A stretch of 64,000 nucleotides of DNA from assembly GCA_038496675.1 (NCBI GenBank), contig CM076649.1:14835078-14899077 (forward strand). Reading direction: 5' to 3'. The notes beneath the pieces were generated by a model, which saw only the letters and a program-made list of their open reading frames with translations, made no database searches and was not told the origin of the DNA. This stretch comes from Rachycentron canadum. Taxonomy: Eukaryota > Chordata > Actinopteri > Carangiformes > Rachycentridae. This document shows positions 25,974-38,654 of this stretch, piece by piece (the first letter of the stretch is position 1; each line of letters starts with the position of its first letter). Both the position numbers and the translations under genes were made by a program.

Positions 25974-28900
25974 CTTGTGATGTCTTTCGCTGGCTACAAT
26001 CCCTAGAACCTGACATTACCAATACACACCTTACCCTGAACCCTAAACCGAATTACAATTTGACGCTTGACCTTAGTATATAATAGTGCCCATCACTGTG
26101 TCCACATAAACACACACTCACAAAAATTTCCCTGATTATTAACACAGTCAACATGTGTGCTAACGCCACAGAGAGCATGACACTAATCTGCTCTCCATCT
26201 GAACCCTCTCAGTTGTGATTGTGTGTGTGCACAAGCATGTGTTCCTGCATGTTATCCACAGTGTTAGCCAGCGATCGTTTTGCATATGTGGAGCAGTAGG
26301 TCATCGTCTTATGAAGATTATCCATAAAGATGTTTTGGGGGTTTATCAGATTGACAAGTCTAATCGCCATAATGGAAATTTCTGTTTGCAAACACGGCAT
26401 ACTGTCTTGTGTGAGTATTAAACATTTACGTGCATAGGGAGAGTCTGCTTGTTTAGAAGAGTGAGGAGTGAGAGTTCATGTCTGTGTTTGTACATAATAG
26501 TCCTTAACGACATAATCCTGTTATTTGGCTGATCAATTCACAGTGAAGTGGATTCCTCCTTGTGCTAAGGGTGTGTGTGTTCTGCAGTGTAAATGTGTGT
26601 GTGCGTTATTCTTTTTCACTCATACCCAAAGCAAACATTACAATCTCTGCAGTAGCACTGGTTAGAGCTTATCAGCTTCATCTAGAAATGCCCTTCTGCG
26701 AACAGGTCTGAATGGATTGCTGAAGACCTCAACCTGACACTTTTCAACACATCTCGTCATGTTCCTCAAGCCTTCAGTGAGCCGAGACATTGCAGCAGTA
26801 CTTCTCCTCACATCTCATTTGATTAAAGTGAGAAAATGATACAAGCTGAGGGTAAAATTAGGTCACTTAGATTTTACAGATGGCCCTTGTTGCCAAGCAG
26901 ATTTTCCCAATTAAGGCTGATTAGAGAGGGAAATTCCCAGACAGTGTGAATTATTAAAAGCTTGAGATGGAATCTGATCATGTGACATTGTATGGCGTTC
27001 ACACCGGCATCCCCAGATGGAAGAAAAAAAAAGGGGGGGGGCAGCTGTGAGCCCTGAGACTTCTGATTGGCTGAAAGTGGAAGTTTCCTTCTTTTGTTTC
27101 AGGTGATTTCAAACTGCACATAAAACGGGAACGTCCACAATCAACTCAGGATGATGATACATGGACTGAATTTTTAAATTCTCAATTTGTCCAGGTGATT
27201 CCCTCAGAAGTTCACAAAATAAAATGACCAAAATGTTTATTTACATTTTCCAGAATAAGAAATATTCCAGAAAGATCTAAATCTAAATCCAGTGCAGGCA
27301 AAAAAAATGCCACCTGGCTCTATGATTTATTTATTGCTGTTTTTCCCCACTGTGGCAGGAGTTTCATCACAAAACAATACCTCTGCAGTAACTGAATGGG
27401 AGAGGGTGAGGGAACCAGAGAATCACCTGGGAACAAGCAAATTAAACTGAACTCCAGAAAGCAAAAATACAGATATTTCTGAAAATTAAAACTAATGAAA
27501 AAAAATTGGTTTTAAACAATATTTTTCAACATGAGAAATGAATTCACCCAACAGACCCACAATCCGTCCACACAGGTGTTCACGTACTTGAGCCGATCTC
27601 TGTGTGGGTGTGTACACGAAAAGCACGGGTGCAGATAATGAAATTAATAATGGTCCTGGTACTGTGCATGCAGGTTGACTGTCACACTCTCATGACTTAG
27701 TAGGACACTTAAACATAACAGAGCCACCCTTACCTAATGTTATAATCAACACCCATGCTCTCCCTGCTATGACAAGTCAAAATGTCACCCGTGAGAAAGT
27801 CCTGTTGTGTTCGGTGACATCACATTATGATTACGCCACTATGCCAATTAGCCACTAAGTGACCACACCTGTGTGCAGAACCTTAACGTTCCCTTACGTT
27901 CCTATTGTGCTCGTATCTAATTACAGCTGCTGAGATACAAACATTTCAAACTGCATGACATTAAAGTTGAACCAAAAATCAAAAGTATTTTTGTTCCATA
28001 ACAGCAGGACATTTGACTAGTTAATAACCCTTCAATCCGAGAAGAGGAACTAATCAGTGTTATATGCTGGTGCAACTTGAAAAGCTGCACTTCAGCGCAC
28101 ACGACTGCTCAGTTTTGCTGCAAAGAGTAGAAGTAGAAACTATGTTGGCCTCTTGTACACCTTATTTTTCCTATCAAGTCCATGATAATCACAATACCAG
28201 CCTGAAATTAATGTGCTTGTACACTAATGTTAAACTCTAAACGTTGTGCCTATTTAAAAAAAAACAAAAAAAAAACAACAGGCTGAACAGGCCCAGTCAA
28301 CATTGCCGAAGGCATTCACAGGTTATAAATATGTGAAACTGTCCTTGAAGAGTTGCTGCTCTTTTTGTCTGTCTCTACAGGAAGTTGGTGTGGCCTGAGC
28401 AGGCTCCGAGCATCCCTTTAGCAGTCTGCTTTACCACGCTGGGATCCTGTCAGGGTGGCTCAATGTCAAACTGCCAAGCCCTGCTGAGGCAAGCTGACCA
28501 TGAACAAGCCAGACCAGCCACACTGGCCTGATGTTCGAGTTTCTGTTGGGTGCATGATATTCCCATTCCTGTTTGGTGCTAGACAAATGTTGCCTGTCTA
28601 GCCTGTTTGACAGATACAGCAAGGAGACAGCTGACAAAAAGGCCCAAACAAAGCCAGACTTTGCTCATCATCTTTATGTTTAATAGACTATAGCTGATTT
28701 TATGTAACTATATAGTCACTTATCTCATATGTGTCAGGATTACTTTATACTGCAAGTCATCACCTGCTACTTCTGCAGGCCTAATTAGAATAACTCATTT
28801 CTATTTAAGGCCATGGAAGTGACACCTGTTCAGGATTTGATTATTTCAGGTGTTGAATGTGAGCTAACATGTCATAAGATGAAACATTATTTGGAAGGGT

Positions 28901-29434
28901 TTCTCAACAGATGAGCCTTTTCAAATGGGTTGTTGTGGCGACAGAACAAAAAGGAAAGCTGAATAAACAATGTGTGTGAGCCTGTGTAGTCTCCACCTCC
29001 CTGGAACCGACAGGTGGCATTTTCTCGAGGGAGAACACTCCAACCCAAATCCCATTCAAAAATCTTTCAATTTAACGTGACTTTGCATATCGACAATGCC
29101 AGTTACTGAGTTTCTAAATTTTACTGACCGCTCCCCAATTCAACAAAACATATGTCGTCCAGCAAAATTTCTTTAAACATTTTACCAACTTCAAGGTGAC
29201 ACACAGAACTCCTCAGTGGAAGTAAAGCCAATTTACAAGTTTCTATTTTCATAAGTGTTTAAGTATAATTCAACATCTTCTGCGTGCCGAAGTGAGACGT
29301 CCTTTCTTCTGTTACGAAAAAAAATTAGCTACAACATTTTTAATCCCTTTCACCTTTCAGTGACTTGAGAAACATGAAAGGGCAAAAAAGGAAACGGAGT
29401 TTTGCGTGCGTTACTGCCTCTTCCCAATCCTTAC

Positions 29435-29732
29435 CTTGCCTGACAGTTTTCAACCTGACGGGACCTTTGCAGTTCTTTATCACTGTCTGCACGTCGTACA
29501 AGGGTAATCCCGATATGGAGAGGTTCTCCACCTCCAGCAGCAGTTCTCCTTCATTTAATTTTCCACTTTTATAAAGCACAGCGTCTTCGTTAAGTTGCCC
29601 GATGTAGGCGAACTCTCCGTTTTCCGCGCCGCCGCTCAGTGGCACATTCAGGTCTCCACGAGCATCTTTGGAGACGGAGCACTCGTTCACTCTGGAGGTC
29701 CAGTGGTTTTTCTTGAGCGCGGGTTTGGACAT
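29435..29732 (-). CDS. magi1: MAGI1 first coding exon (N-terminal PDZ domain)
   Basis: This exon encodes the first 99 residues plus one base of the next codon of a membrane-associated guanylate kinase with inverted domain order. MAGI1 is a multi-PDZ, WW and guanylate-kinase-like scaffold at tight and adherens junctions. The protein starts MSKPALKKNHWTSRVNEC and continues with a PDZ fold: GGAENGEFAYIG at about residues 34-45, ELLLEVENLSISGLPLYDV at about 63-81, and RLKTVRQG at the end. From memory of the family, SGLPxYDV and TVRQG favour MAGI1 over MAGI2 (LRCVKQG-like end) and MAGI3. The ATG has A at -3. The exon ends at a clean donor, CAAG|GTAAGG read on the minus strand, leaving phase 1; the open frame beyond it is intron read-through. 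The guanylate-kinase-like, WW and other PDZ exons are not in the window. Teleosts can carry two magi1 copies, and I cannot say which this is. Confidence 0.93.
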
Positions 29733-30240
29733 TGTGAATCGTTAAGAGCCGACACCAAACCGAGCGGGCTCCGCCACCGGGATGAGAAAGAGTCAGAAAG
29801 TAGACTTATATCGGAGTGAAGCGCAGCAAACTTTCTTTCTCTTGCACAGAAACATGAGCGCCTCTGACTGTGTCGTCCCACCGCTGTCCCGGGGTGAAAA
29901 ATCAAGCCATCCCCGTTCACAAGGAAGTCACTATTTACCGTGTCAATACTGTTTAATCATTTCACTTAACATCCATGAACTTTAATCCTCCTTTATCGAT
30001 GTCATCTTACATCTGCCACGGTCCCACTCACGCCTGCTCTCCACTTAATAAATCTTCTCGGTTGCTCTTATAAACTCACTTTAAATGGCGTTTCTTTCTC
30101 TCAGCGGCCGCAGTCTCTCTCCTGCGGGTCAGACCGCTGACTTTTGTCGGCAGCTGTCACCGTCCTCTGCTCCTTTAACCAGGTACTGGAGCTGTGGTGC
30201 GTTTAGCTGAATCTCATTCCCACTCTCTGCTCTGCTGTGG
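29733..30240 (-). promoter_or_regulatory. magi1: MAGI1 5' leader and promoter area
   Basis: Upstream of the MAGI1 ATG the sequence becomes richer in G, C and CpG than the surrounding DNA: several CpGs at 29740-29790, a GCGGCCGC near 30105 and further CpGs to about 30180. This is typical of a vertebrate 5' leader and CpG promoter. A TTTATAAG sequence read on the minus strand near 30065-30075 is a possible but weak TATA-like element. The transcription start cannot be placed from sequence alone. Confidence 0.6.
29793..29855 (-). other. Upstream ORF of 20 codons in the MAGI1 leader
   Basis: On the minus strand an ATG at 29855 opens a 20-codon frame ending at TGA 29795-29793, 60 nt before the MAGI1 ATG. 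No other ATG lies between it and the main start. Its context is weak (C at -3). A further two-codon ATG-GCT-TGA unit lies at 29910-29902. Both matter only if transcription starts upstream of them. Confidence 0.5.
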
Positions 30241-32418
30241 CGCTAATGTGTTGCTCTTCGTGCTGCATTCAGGTGCTGTTGGAAATATGGATTTCTAGAT
30301 GGGGGGTCACACGAATCAGCCATTACAGAAGTCGCTGTGCCGTATGTTGTGATGGGCATAGTAAGCTATAAATAGGCCTAGAATATAAATGGAAATGTTA
30401 TTATCTCCGATAATGTGAAGCGCGCAGTGTACAGTGGTGAAGGTCACCGTGTGATAAGCATTTAACTGTAAAATTGTAATAATTTCAGACTATATATATA
30501 TTATGAGAATTTATAGATTTAAATTTATCAATACTATATCGCAACAACCATGTTCTGAAGCACGTTTTGATACATTTACACAGTAAATGCCAAATGTATC
30601 ACTCAGAGGCCTCATAAAATGGTGACATATGGTGACATAGCTACAGATCCTTTCATTTGAGAGATTTTATGGCCTACAAGAGTTTAACAAGGTTAACAAC
30701 AAACACATATATCCACATCTTTATTGCTATATCTGTGGTGATTTTAAACCAAAGCTTTAATGAAGCCTGTTTGTTGCATAATTTTTCTGTCAGCCTCATC
30801 TGTTTTTTGTGCAGTGACTACAAAGATAGAGCAATATTTAAATTAATATACGTATAGCCAGGGTTGCATATCTATATTTTACACTATTAGTATTTATGGT
30901 ATCAGCGGGCTGTTGAGGTGGGACGCAGTAACAGTTTTAAATTTGGAGTTAAGAAGACGGAGCCTAAAAACAGCACGGGAAGGCAGCAACATTACCATGA
31001 GCGCATGCGTACTGCTCAAAGTAGAGAGGGAAATCTTGGCTATACCCTCAATATTAAAGAGTGCTTAGTTTCTATAAATTGGAGACTGATGTGTTTAAGT
31101 GTTTATTTTAATCAGTTTGAACTATTCAGCTCAAATATAGATGCGATTAAAGTGACTCATTCAATATAGAATGTATTGTATTGTCTTTCTCAGACATTGC
31201 CAGTAATTTCTTTTGCAAAATTTGCATCTCTGTGGAAATTTTTGTCTCAGACTTCGAGCTGATACTTGTGGAAAACAAGTCCCCTCTTCAACAGGCCTGA
31301 TTGGCTGTGACTGAAAATGCTAATTTGATAAAGACCTAGTCAGTCTGGGGTTACACCTGTGATCCTGCCTGTCAGGATTTCTACATTTCAGGTTAGACAG
31401 GTGGTACACCATGTTTTCATATGTGTGGTAAACCTCACCTCACAGTTCAGACGCTCCTAAGTGTGTGCATTTGTTTGTGTGTGTTTATGTGTGTGCTTGC
31501 CCCTGGCACAGAAACATTTACAGAAACTGTTATATCCCCTTTTTATGAGTCAAAGAAGCTGCAGAAGGCTTTGAACTTTTTTTACCACACTAATTGAACT
31601 AATTACTTCCCATTCTTGCCTTCTCTGCACTCTGCTCTGTGCGTTAGAAAAAGAATGAGAGAGAAAAAGAGAAAAGACAATAACTGTAAAGCATGTTTAC
31701 AATCTGTATAATCCAAGAAAAAATGAAAAGGGCATGATAAAGACAATGTGGATAACAGTTAAACAGATGGTGAGTGAAGACAGTGGGGATGGATATACTG
31801 CTTGATCAGATGGGCCAGGCCTCTCACCTAGGGAGCAGCAGATGAGCTTTTCCCAACCTAAAAATACCAGTCAAAGTACTCTTGGTCCCATGGGAAGAAA
31901 AACCACTGGCCTGGATGGGATAGGAAATAGTAAGCGAGCTTTTAAGCCTGAAACCTTACAACATTTCCTTATCTTCATCTGTTATCAGCTGCTCATACAT
32001 GAAATATGTGTTTAATATTTATTCACTCCAATGGAGTTTCCTCCTCTGCTTGCAGGCAAGTGATGAACAATAAACATTAATGTAGGAAAGTACTTAAAAC
32101 CTTAAAACATAACACAAGACACAATATTCATAAATTATGAATATCTTCATTCATCAACAGAGCACCACTAAACTAAACAGCACTAACACTGCATTTCTAA
32201 CTATCCTATAAAAATTACATTTACCAGAAGTAAACTATTTAATAGTACAAGAAACAAAAACTCCCCTACTCTATGGGAGTTATATTTGAATGGTGTTGTT
32301 TGTTGTTTTTATTCATGCTAGCTCCAGAGATCAGTTCACACTTTAGTCCAGACTAAACAACTGTTGGTGGAACTGCCATTCAATATTATGTACAGATGTA
32401 TGGATCATCTGCACTAGT

Positions 32419-32600
32419 GGACATTTTTGTTTTTGAGTCAAACGTCTTGAGACCTGTTGGATGAATTGCTATGAAATCTTGTGCAGATGTTCATGTTCCC
32501 ATAAGGATGAACCATAGTAACTTTGGTGGTCCTGTGACTTTTCATTTTGTCCAGTAATGGGGTTTTAACTGAATACTTTCAAACCGTAGCACCAGTGTGC
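32419..32600 (+). repeat. Fish-type interspersed repeat fragment
   Basis: The text around TTGGATGAATTGCTATGAAA, then TTCATGTTCCCATAAGGATGA, TAACTTTGGTGGTCCTGTGA, resembles a very common dispersed repeat I remember from percomorph fish (TTGGATGGATTGCCATGAAA type). This copy is diverged and non-coding. No family name is assigned because I cannot search a repeat library. Confidence 0.6.
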
Positions 32601-32764
32601 CTAAAATCTTTGGAAACTTGAAGTGGGAAAATTCTTCTCTTGTCATAGGAGCACAGATACAGAATAACTCCTGTCTTGATTTGATTTACCAGCCGTGGGC
32701 CAATTACCTATCTCCAGCCATTTTCTTTTTTTAATCTGCAATTGTCATAAAAGCTAAATTTTTT

Positions 32765-33035
32765 CACATATTTGTTTTACCTTTATTTATTCAGGGCAGT
32801 TTGATTAAGAGACAACTTATTTTTTCCAGGAAAAAACAGTCTGACCCTCTGGCCACTGAGCAGCTGCAACTGGAGCAGTTGAGGTTAAGGGCTTTGCTCA
32901 AGGCCATCAGAGTGGTGCGGATTAGGTGCTTTTTCACTTTTCCCACCCAGATTTAATCCTGCTGGTCTGTTGATTGAGCCAGTGACCACAAGCTCTCTTC
33001 TCTAACCTTTATGCTATCACTCTGCTAGCATTTAG
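32765..33035 (+). repeat. Second fish-type interspersed repeat fragment
   Basis: The stretch contains GGCTTTGCTCAAGGCCATCA, then CACTTTTCCCACCCAGATTT, then a tail near 32985-33020 with CTCTTCTCTAACCTTTATGC. This order matches a dispersed fish repeat I remember, whose tail reads like GCTTCTCTAACCTCTAGGCCA. It is diverged and non-coding. Confidence 0.6.
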
Positions 33036-33153
33036 GAGTGGCTAACACCAGCATTGTGCTAGTGTGAATTCCAGTGTATAGTGGATTGAGAGCAGATGGG
33101 AAGGAGAACAGTGGTTAGGTGACGAAGGTTTGTGGCTGTAGACTCGGTTTGAC

Positions 33154-33154
<1 letters not shown>

Positions 33155-33219
<65 letters not shown>
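33155..33219. repeat. (TG)32 microsatellite
   Basis: About 32 uninterrupted TG units. Confidence 0.95.
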
Positions 33220-33221
<2 letters not shown>

Positions 33222-33605
33222 CTTTGTTTGAATGTGTATAGGTGCCAATCTCTTCCATTGTGACCTGCAGTTGGTGGGTGGGGTCTCCTGTCTCCTCTGC
33301 CAGCTCCCTGTCACACAGTGTCACCCAAATCAGATCGACAGAGGCAGACACACTGCCACAGGCCCAAAATTTCCTATTCCCTTTCCATCCATCCATCTAT
33401 CAGTCTGTATATGTCAATGTCTTTTTGTTGCCATGTGCTGCCTCTATGTAGTTCATTGTCATGTTCTCTCTGTCTGCCCTCTTATCTCTTTCTCTATGTT
33501 AATAAATGCAGGCATTTGTGTGTACACTGAAACAGTGTATATGCACCCAGAAACATGTTGTGTTTTATCCACATGAATCAAACCTCTCGTTTTTAGCTTG
33601 CATTT

Positions 33606-33608
<3 letters not shown>

Positions 33609-33640
<32 letters not shown>
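33609..33640. repeat. (AT)16 microsatellite
   Basis: Sixteen AT units. Confidence 0.95.
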
Positions 33641-33642
<2 letters not shown>

Positions 33643-36600
33643 ATTATCACACATGTAATATTAGATGGATCTATAGGATCTGCATACTAAACTCAGCCCC
33701 ACAGAAAATGTAATAATTGCCAGTGTTGATCTTGAGTTATATAGTAAAGTCAGAATCCTTGTCACGGAGAGCTCTCATTAAAGCAATGCTCTCACATTAT
33801 CACTTTCTGCCAGTGTGCAGGTGTGTTATGACAGCATATGTCATGAGGAAGCCCTGGATGAGAATGGTTTGTTTATCATAAGCTATTATTAGCCACCATT
33901 TTCATTCACTCTGTCTGATGCACCCGGTGGCACTGCTGACAAGTAATGACAGAGTGAACTTAATGGCCAACAGTAATAATGTAGCCTTCAAATTTGACAG
34001 CTGAGCTTGGATGACTTTGTGTGCCACAGTCAGGCAGTCCTTTGCCATTAGGAGCTTTCATGACATACACAGTGGCAGACCAATCTATCACATCTCATTT
34101 TAAGTTGTGTAATGTGATACACTGACACAGGGTCTGTCCCAGTATTCACACCTGTGTTATTTAAATGCTTCTTTGCTGTGAAATATTTTTGATAATTACT
34201 AACAGTGCACATGGGAGATTTACAGAATGCACTGTGATACACTTTGTTAATGTGTTAATGTTAATGTGTCATCACAAATAGGTGGCTTTGTTGCATAAAT
34301 TATTTTACATTAATTATAATTAAATGCCTACATCAAAAAGCAGACACGTAATATAAAACTCTTGGATTGTCTGTCTAGCAGAATAAGCAACATAATAAAA
34401 ATATAACTGCTTAAGTGATAACCTCCTGCAGGTGGCAAACAAATTGCAAAATGGTGGCATGTGAAGAGAAAAGGAGATATTAAAATTAAAATTACTGTTG
34501 AATTAGTCCGCTGTACCCAGCATATTCAAAGCTGCATTGCCTTAACACCAACAAGAGGACTGGTGTGGTAGAGGAGAAGAACAGTGACATATATGTGGGT
34601 CTAAAAACCACTCTGTAGTCATATTAAGGTGTATTATTTTTGGCTATATGTCTGTATCACAGCTGGATAACGTGTTATGAAAAAGAACTAAGGAAACAGA
34701 CAAGCTGATGGTGAAAAACGAAAAAAAAAAAAGAAGCAAGAAATAAAGACAGAAAAAGAAATGCTGCTTTAAATTAAGTGTGGCTGTCATAGATATAGAT
34801 ACATGAAAGGCTGTATAATGTGACCTTTTTATCCATCCATCCTGGAAAGAAACTCTTTTCTTTTCCTACAAGTCAGACCTCAAAGCTTCCTTGTGTTTGG
34901 AAATTTCCACAGCTTTCCCTCTGACATTTCACATCTCAATCTTTAATGCGTCTGCTATCTTTGCAGACTTTTTGTATATCAAATGACATGAAGTGAACTT
35001 CATATAAATATTTAACTGAACTCCATATCTCTTTTTAATTCTCAGGAACGCTAATGGATCACTGTGGCCACAAAACCTAAAGTCTTTAAAAGTTTTTTTG
35101 GGCTTGTCTATCCCAGCTCATACTTTGATAAATGAGATGAGACTGTTGTGAGCTTCCATTGCACCATCCTCAACATCAAGGGTTGCTGAATACATTGGGA
35201 TGGATGAAAACCTAGCAGTGCTGTGCACATCCTATATGCAACCTGCAGGCCACACATGATATCATATTATCTGTGGCATAACATCCTATCGATGGGCATT
35301 TTGTGCACCTGAAATGCAGCATCTGCATCATTCATGCATTGTACAACAAATGTGTTGTGTTTGCTGACCCATGACTTATCTGTGCTCATCACTTAACACA
35401 GTCTGTGTAAATGAGGAGGGTCATTTTTCTGCTTTATATGTCACTTTAATCTACTTTACCTCTGTGCCCTGATAATGCCTCATTCATCATAATATCCACA
35501 AAGGGTTAGAGGGAAAGTGAAAGAGCGAGAGTAGTAGATTGAGAGAGTGAGAGAAAAAAATTGAAATCCGTCTTTTAACTAAAGCACTGCTGCAAAGCTC
35601 AGTGTTGCCCTGGAAGATTAAGGATAAATGGCTCAGCACAAAACAGCCATCAGATTATGTGACTGTGCTGTGGAGAGCTGTCATATCACAGCCAATGACA
35701 GGAAGGGGGTTCATAACAGGGACTAATGAGATACTTGGTATAGTCAGGACTATTTTACTGTAAGCTTTACTGTACTAAAATATCCTCTAAATATTTATAT
35801 ATCATTCAGTTTTTTAAAAATTTCTGAATCAGGAGCCTTGAGCCTTGTGCCTCTTTAACTGAGGGCCAGGACAGGAGTGGGACATTGAGTGAATTATACC
35901 CATTATTCAGCATATTTAACTGCCTCCATTCACATCAGCACATTCACAGAGCTGGCTGTGATCCCAAGCAATAAAACATCAGCTGGATCTGGATGCTGCA
36001 AATGTTTGGCTCCCCCTTAACTTTGATATAGCACAGAGCAGGCTGTCCAGTCCTGCTCTTTTTTTTCTTTACTAACAAGGAGATTGAGAATGCACTTCCC
36101 GTCACTCATAAATACGTGTTATATATCCTTAAAGGTGGAAATAAATGTTATTTTTACATGTTATTGTAGACAGGTCATTGATATTTTATGCATATTAGGA
36201 ATCCATCTTGAATATACAGTATGTCTTACTCTAATGCTGTTGCTATAGCAAATACACCTCAGATCACTTGATCACTGGTCAGGACACTTGAGCTATACCA
36301 ACAAATGAGCATCTTCTCCTATATGCTCTGAATTTAAGAAACCTCACTCATCATCACCCTGCAGCACTCAACACATCTCCCAACACCGCTGCTGGCTTTG
36401 ATGATGCCTTCAGATGTGTGACATATGGGTCATCGTGTCAGGAGTGCTCCCAATTGCCCTCCAAAGCTCCTCACGTCAGCGCGGAGACCCAGAGAGGATC
36501 ATCTCCTTTTTTGGACTGGCAGCTGAGCAGAGTTAAGTATCATTTTTTTATCTGCATTTCCAGAGCCTCAGGGAGAGGATTGACTGTATTTAGATGAAGA

Positions 36601-36747
36601 CTGGTGGACATTTGTGCATTTGCATAACGTGAGAAATTCTTGGGTTTTTTTGAAGCATTCAGATACTTCATCTTTGACAAGGCACATGGGGTTTAACTCT
36701 CTGCTTACACTAAAATGTCACTATTCATGTTTCCATGATCTACACAC

Positions 36748-36771
36748 AAACATTATAAATTTATAATGTTT
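36748..36771. repeat. 24-bp perfect palindrome
   Basis: Centred on AAATTT, with CATTATAAATTTATAATG as its inner 18 bases and AAA/TTT outer ends. It is followed directly by a second partial copy (TATAAATTTA). It has no spacer and is purely AT-rich apart from one C/G pair. Confidence 0.9.
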
Positions 36772-38462
36772 ATAAATTTATCTTTGCATATACTGGTAGC
36801 TTGTCAACTATGAGTCACCTCAACCTTTTTCTACACAAAAAAGATGCTACTAAAATCTAAGATATAAGGTGTTTATATTTTTATATATTGTAACAACCAT
36901 TGATATAAATAACTATATGTAATATGCAAATGGTTGCTCTGTGGCAAACCCACAGAGAATAATCACTCAGTTTCGGGATTTCCATTGAGCTCTGTGGACC
37001 TTTTTGGTGTCACTTAGCTCATTTCCTGCCTTACAACATCATTGTTTTGGTTCATTTGCACACTCATTGTGTAGTTTTCAGTTGCAGCAGGCAGGTGTTT
37101 TCAGCCAAACACTCCAAAAATACCTGTACACTAACAGTCAAGCTACAGACAACTAGCTAAGCCTGACTCCCAATGGCCACTAATGTGGCACTGTATCTAC
37201 TGGTGCTCTATCAACTTATAATAAAATACCAATGTTGGGATAACACCTTATTGACATATTTTATCACGTGGCCATAAATGCAACCCCTAATACTATGTTT
37301 GTACTGTTCTTACTAATGTCTGTTGTTATGTGTCAATTCTGAATGCTGTCAGTGTAAATGGTGATGATACCATACTGTGCCAGATTTATGTCAGTGTTTT
37401 GTTTAAAGCTTGTTGCCTCTGCCTTCACTGCCCCTAGTTGTTGTTAAAAAAAATTTGGTATTAAAAATTCAAAGCAAAATGAAAACATCATTTAGACCCA
37501 GAAAAGTACTTTCCAGAGATTTCACTCTGTACTAACAGAACAAACCAAAACACCATTATTTGATCTTAAATGACTACATTATAACCAAATGTGCACTATA
37601 TTACCTTGTTAGCTGGACTCATCTCACACACATTATACAAACCCTAACTACCAAATGGCGCTACACTACAGATTAATGCTTTCATTAATGCTCTTTTGAG
37701 TTATCAAAAAGACACTAGAAAGAAAGTAAAAAACATGTTAAGGAAAGATTGAAGAAAGAGAAAGATAGAGGACGATGATACATGATGATTAGCTGGCTAT
37801 GACTGGGCTAGGTCACGTGTGCCATGTTAAAGCATAACTGAATAATTCAAAGCAACACAACACAACATCTGCACAGAGCAGAGTTTTTTCTTAGTGCTCT
37901 GTCTCCCACGCCAGATCCACAACCCCACTGCCTGGAATAAAACAGAAGCGAGTTAAGTGGGCACTTATAGTCCATCTGCACTAGCTGACAATGTACTCCA
38001 TATGAGTTTCCATGTTCTACTATGTTCTAAAAGGGAATCTGTATATGAGGGACAACCCCTAAAGTACCATATTCTTCTGTGATTTTAAGGAGGGTCAATT
38101 TTCTATGCTTTTGCTTCAGCGTTCTCACCTCTAAAAGAATGTTCTAAGCACAATAAAACACACCACAAGAGGCATGAATTAATAAAAAGACTAAATGAAG
38201 GGACTATGACAGTGTGCTGCACAGATGGATGGTTCACGTTAGGACCATATGAGCTGTCGACTCACCCTCTGTCCTCTCCCTCTTGCCTGAAGCAAGCTGC
38301 TTGCTGTGTTTCTCCTGATTTCCGATGTGATTACTTGAATATGCTCAGGCGGCCCACATGAGTGAAGCTGATCATTCTTCTTTTCCTCTTTGTTTCTCTA
38401 CCTCTTTTGCAATTTTCTTTATGTAGCAGTGTGTTGTGTCCTCTTGTGTTATTGTCACATCT

Positions 38463-38466
<4 letters not shown>

Positions 38467-38540
<74 letters not shown>
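38467..38540. repeat. (AT)37 microsatellite left of the gap
   Basis: 74 bp of uninterrupted AT ending 14 bp before the run of N. The matching (TA)n on the other side suggests one unresolved microsatellite. Confidence 0.97.
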
Positions 38541-38542
<2 letters not shown>

Positions 38543-38554
38543 GTCTCTTATACA
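38541..38554 (+). other. Probable Tn5 mosaic-end (Nextera) adapter remnant
   Basis: CTGTCTCTTATACA sits exactly between the (AT)n tract and the first N. It equals the first 14 bases of the 19-base Tn5 mosaic-end sequence CTGTCTCTTATACACATCT used in transposase-based libraries. The position at a contig end makes untrimmed adapter far more likely than genomic sequence. Confidence 0.9.
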
Positions 38555-38654
38555 NNNNNNNNNNNNNNNNNNNNNNNNNNNNNNNNNNNNNNNNNNNNNN
38601 NNNNNNNNNNNNNNNNNNNNNNNNNNNNNNNNNNNNNNNNNNNNNNNNNNNNNN
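38555..38654. other. Assembly gap (100 N)
   Basis: Exactly 100 N, a conventional placeholder for a gap of unknown length, lying within an AT microsatellite. Any open frame crossing it is an artefact. Confidence 0.99.

Larger units (their letters stand above)
23866..29434 (-). other. magi1: MAGI1 intron 1, proximal part
   Basis: This is intronic DNA between the Tc1 copy and the exon 1 donor. It contains the paired (TG)n and (CA)n tracts at 25715-25765 and 25884-25972, a G run after A's near 27025-27040, and unique sequence near 26820-27000 with several TAATTA- and AATTA-type cores. A 115-codon plus-strand frame at 23964-24311 has no motif I recognise. The donor at 29434-29429 (GTAAGG on the minus strand) marks the intron start. 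Confidence 0.7.
30241..38466. other. Intergenic DNA, MAGI1-proximal half
   Basis: AT-rich sequence with no recognisable coding exon or RNA gene. It holds the repeats at 32419-32600 and 32765-33035, the (TG)n at 33155-33219, the (AT)16 at 33609-33640 and the 24-bp palindrome at 36748-36771. A 10-bp tandem repeat (ATGGTGACAT twice) lies near 30618-30638. The block around 33780-34040 is complex unique sequence that could be a conserved non-coding element, but that is only an impression. Confidence 0.65.

Noticed and set aside
26031..26050. Telomere-like ACCCTGAACCCTAAACC
   Set aside because: Only two imperfect units, too short for an interstitial telomeric repeat.
29340..29434. Extension of the MAGI1 frame past residue 100
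   Set aside because: The frame stays open for about 31 codons after the GTAAGG donor, but the MAGI family breaks at this point and the extension is unlike any MAGI sequence. It is intron read-through.
29687..29920. 77-codon frame overlapping the MAGI1 start
   Set aside because: Its first codon is GTG, not ATG, so there is no good reason to call it an upstream ORF.
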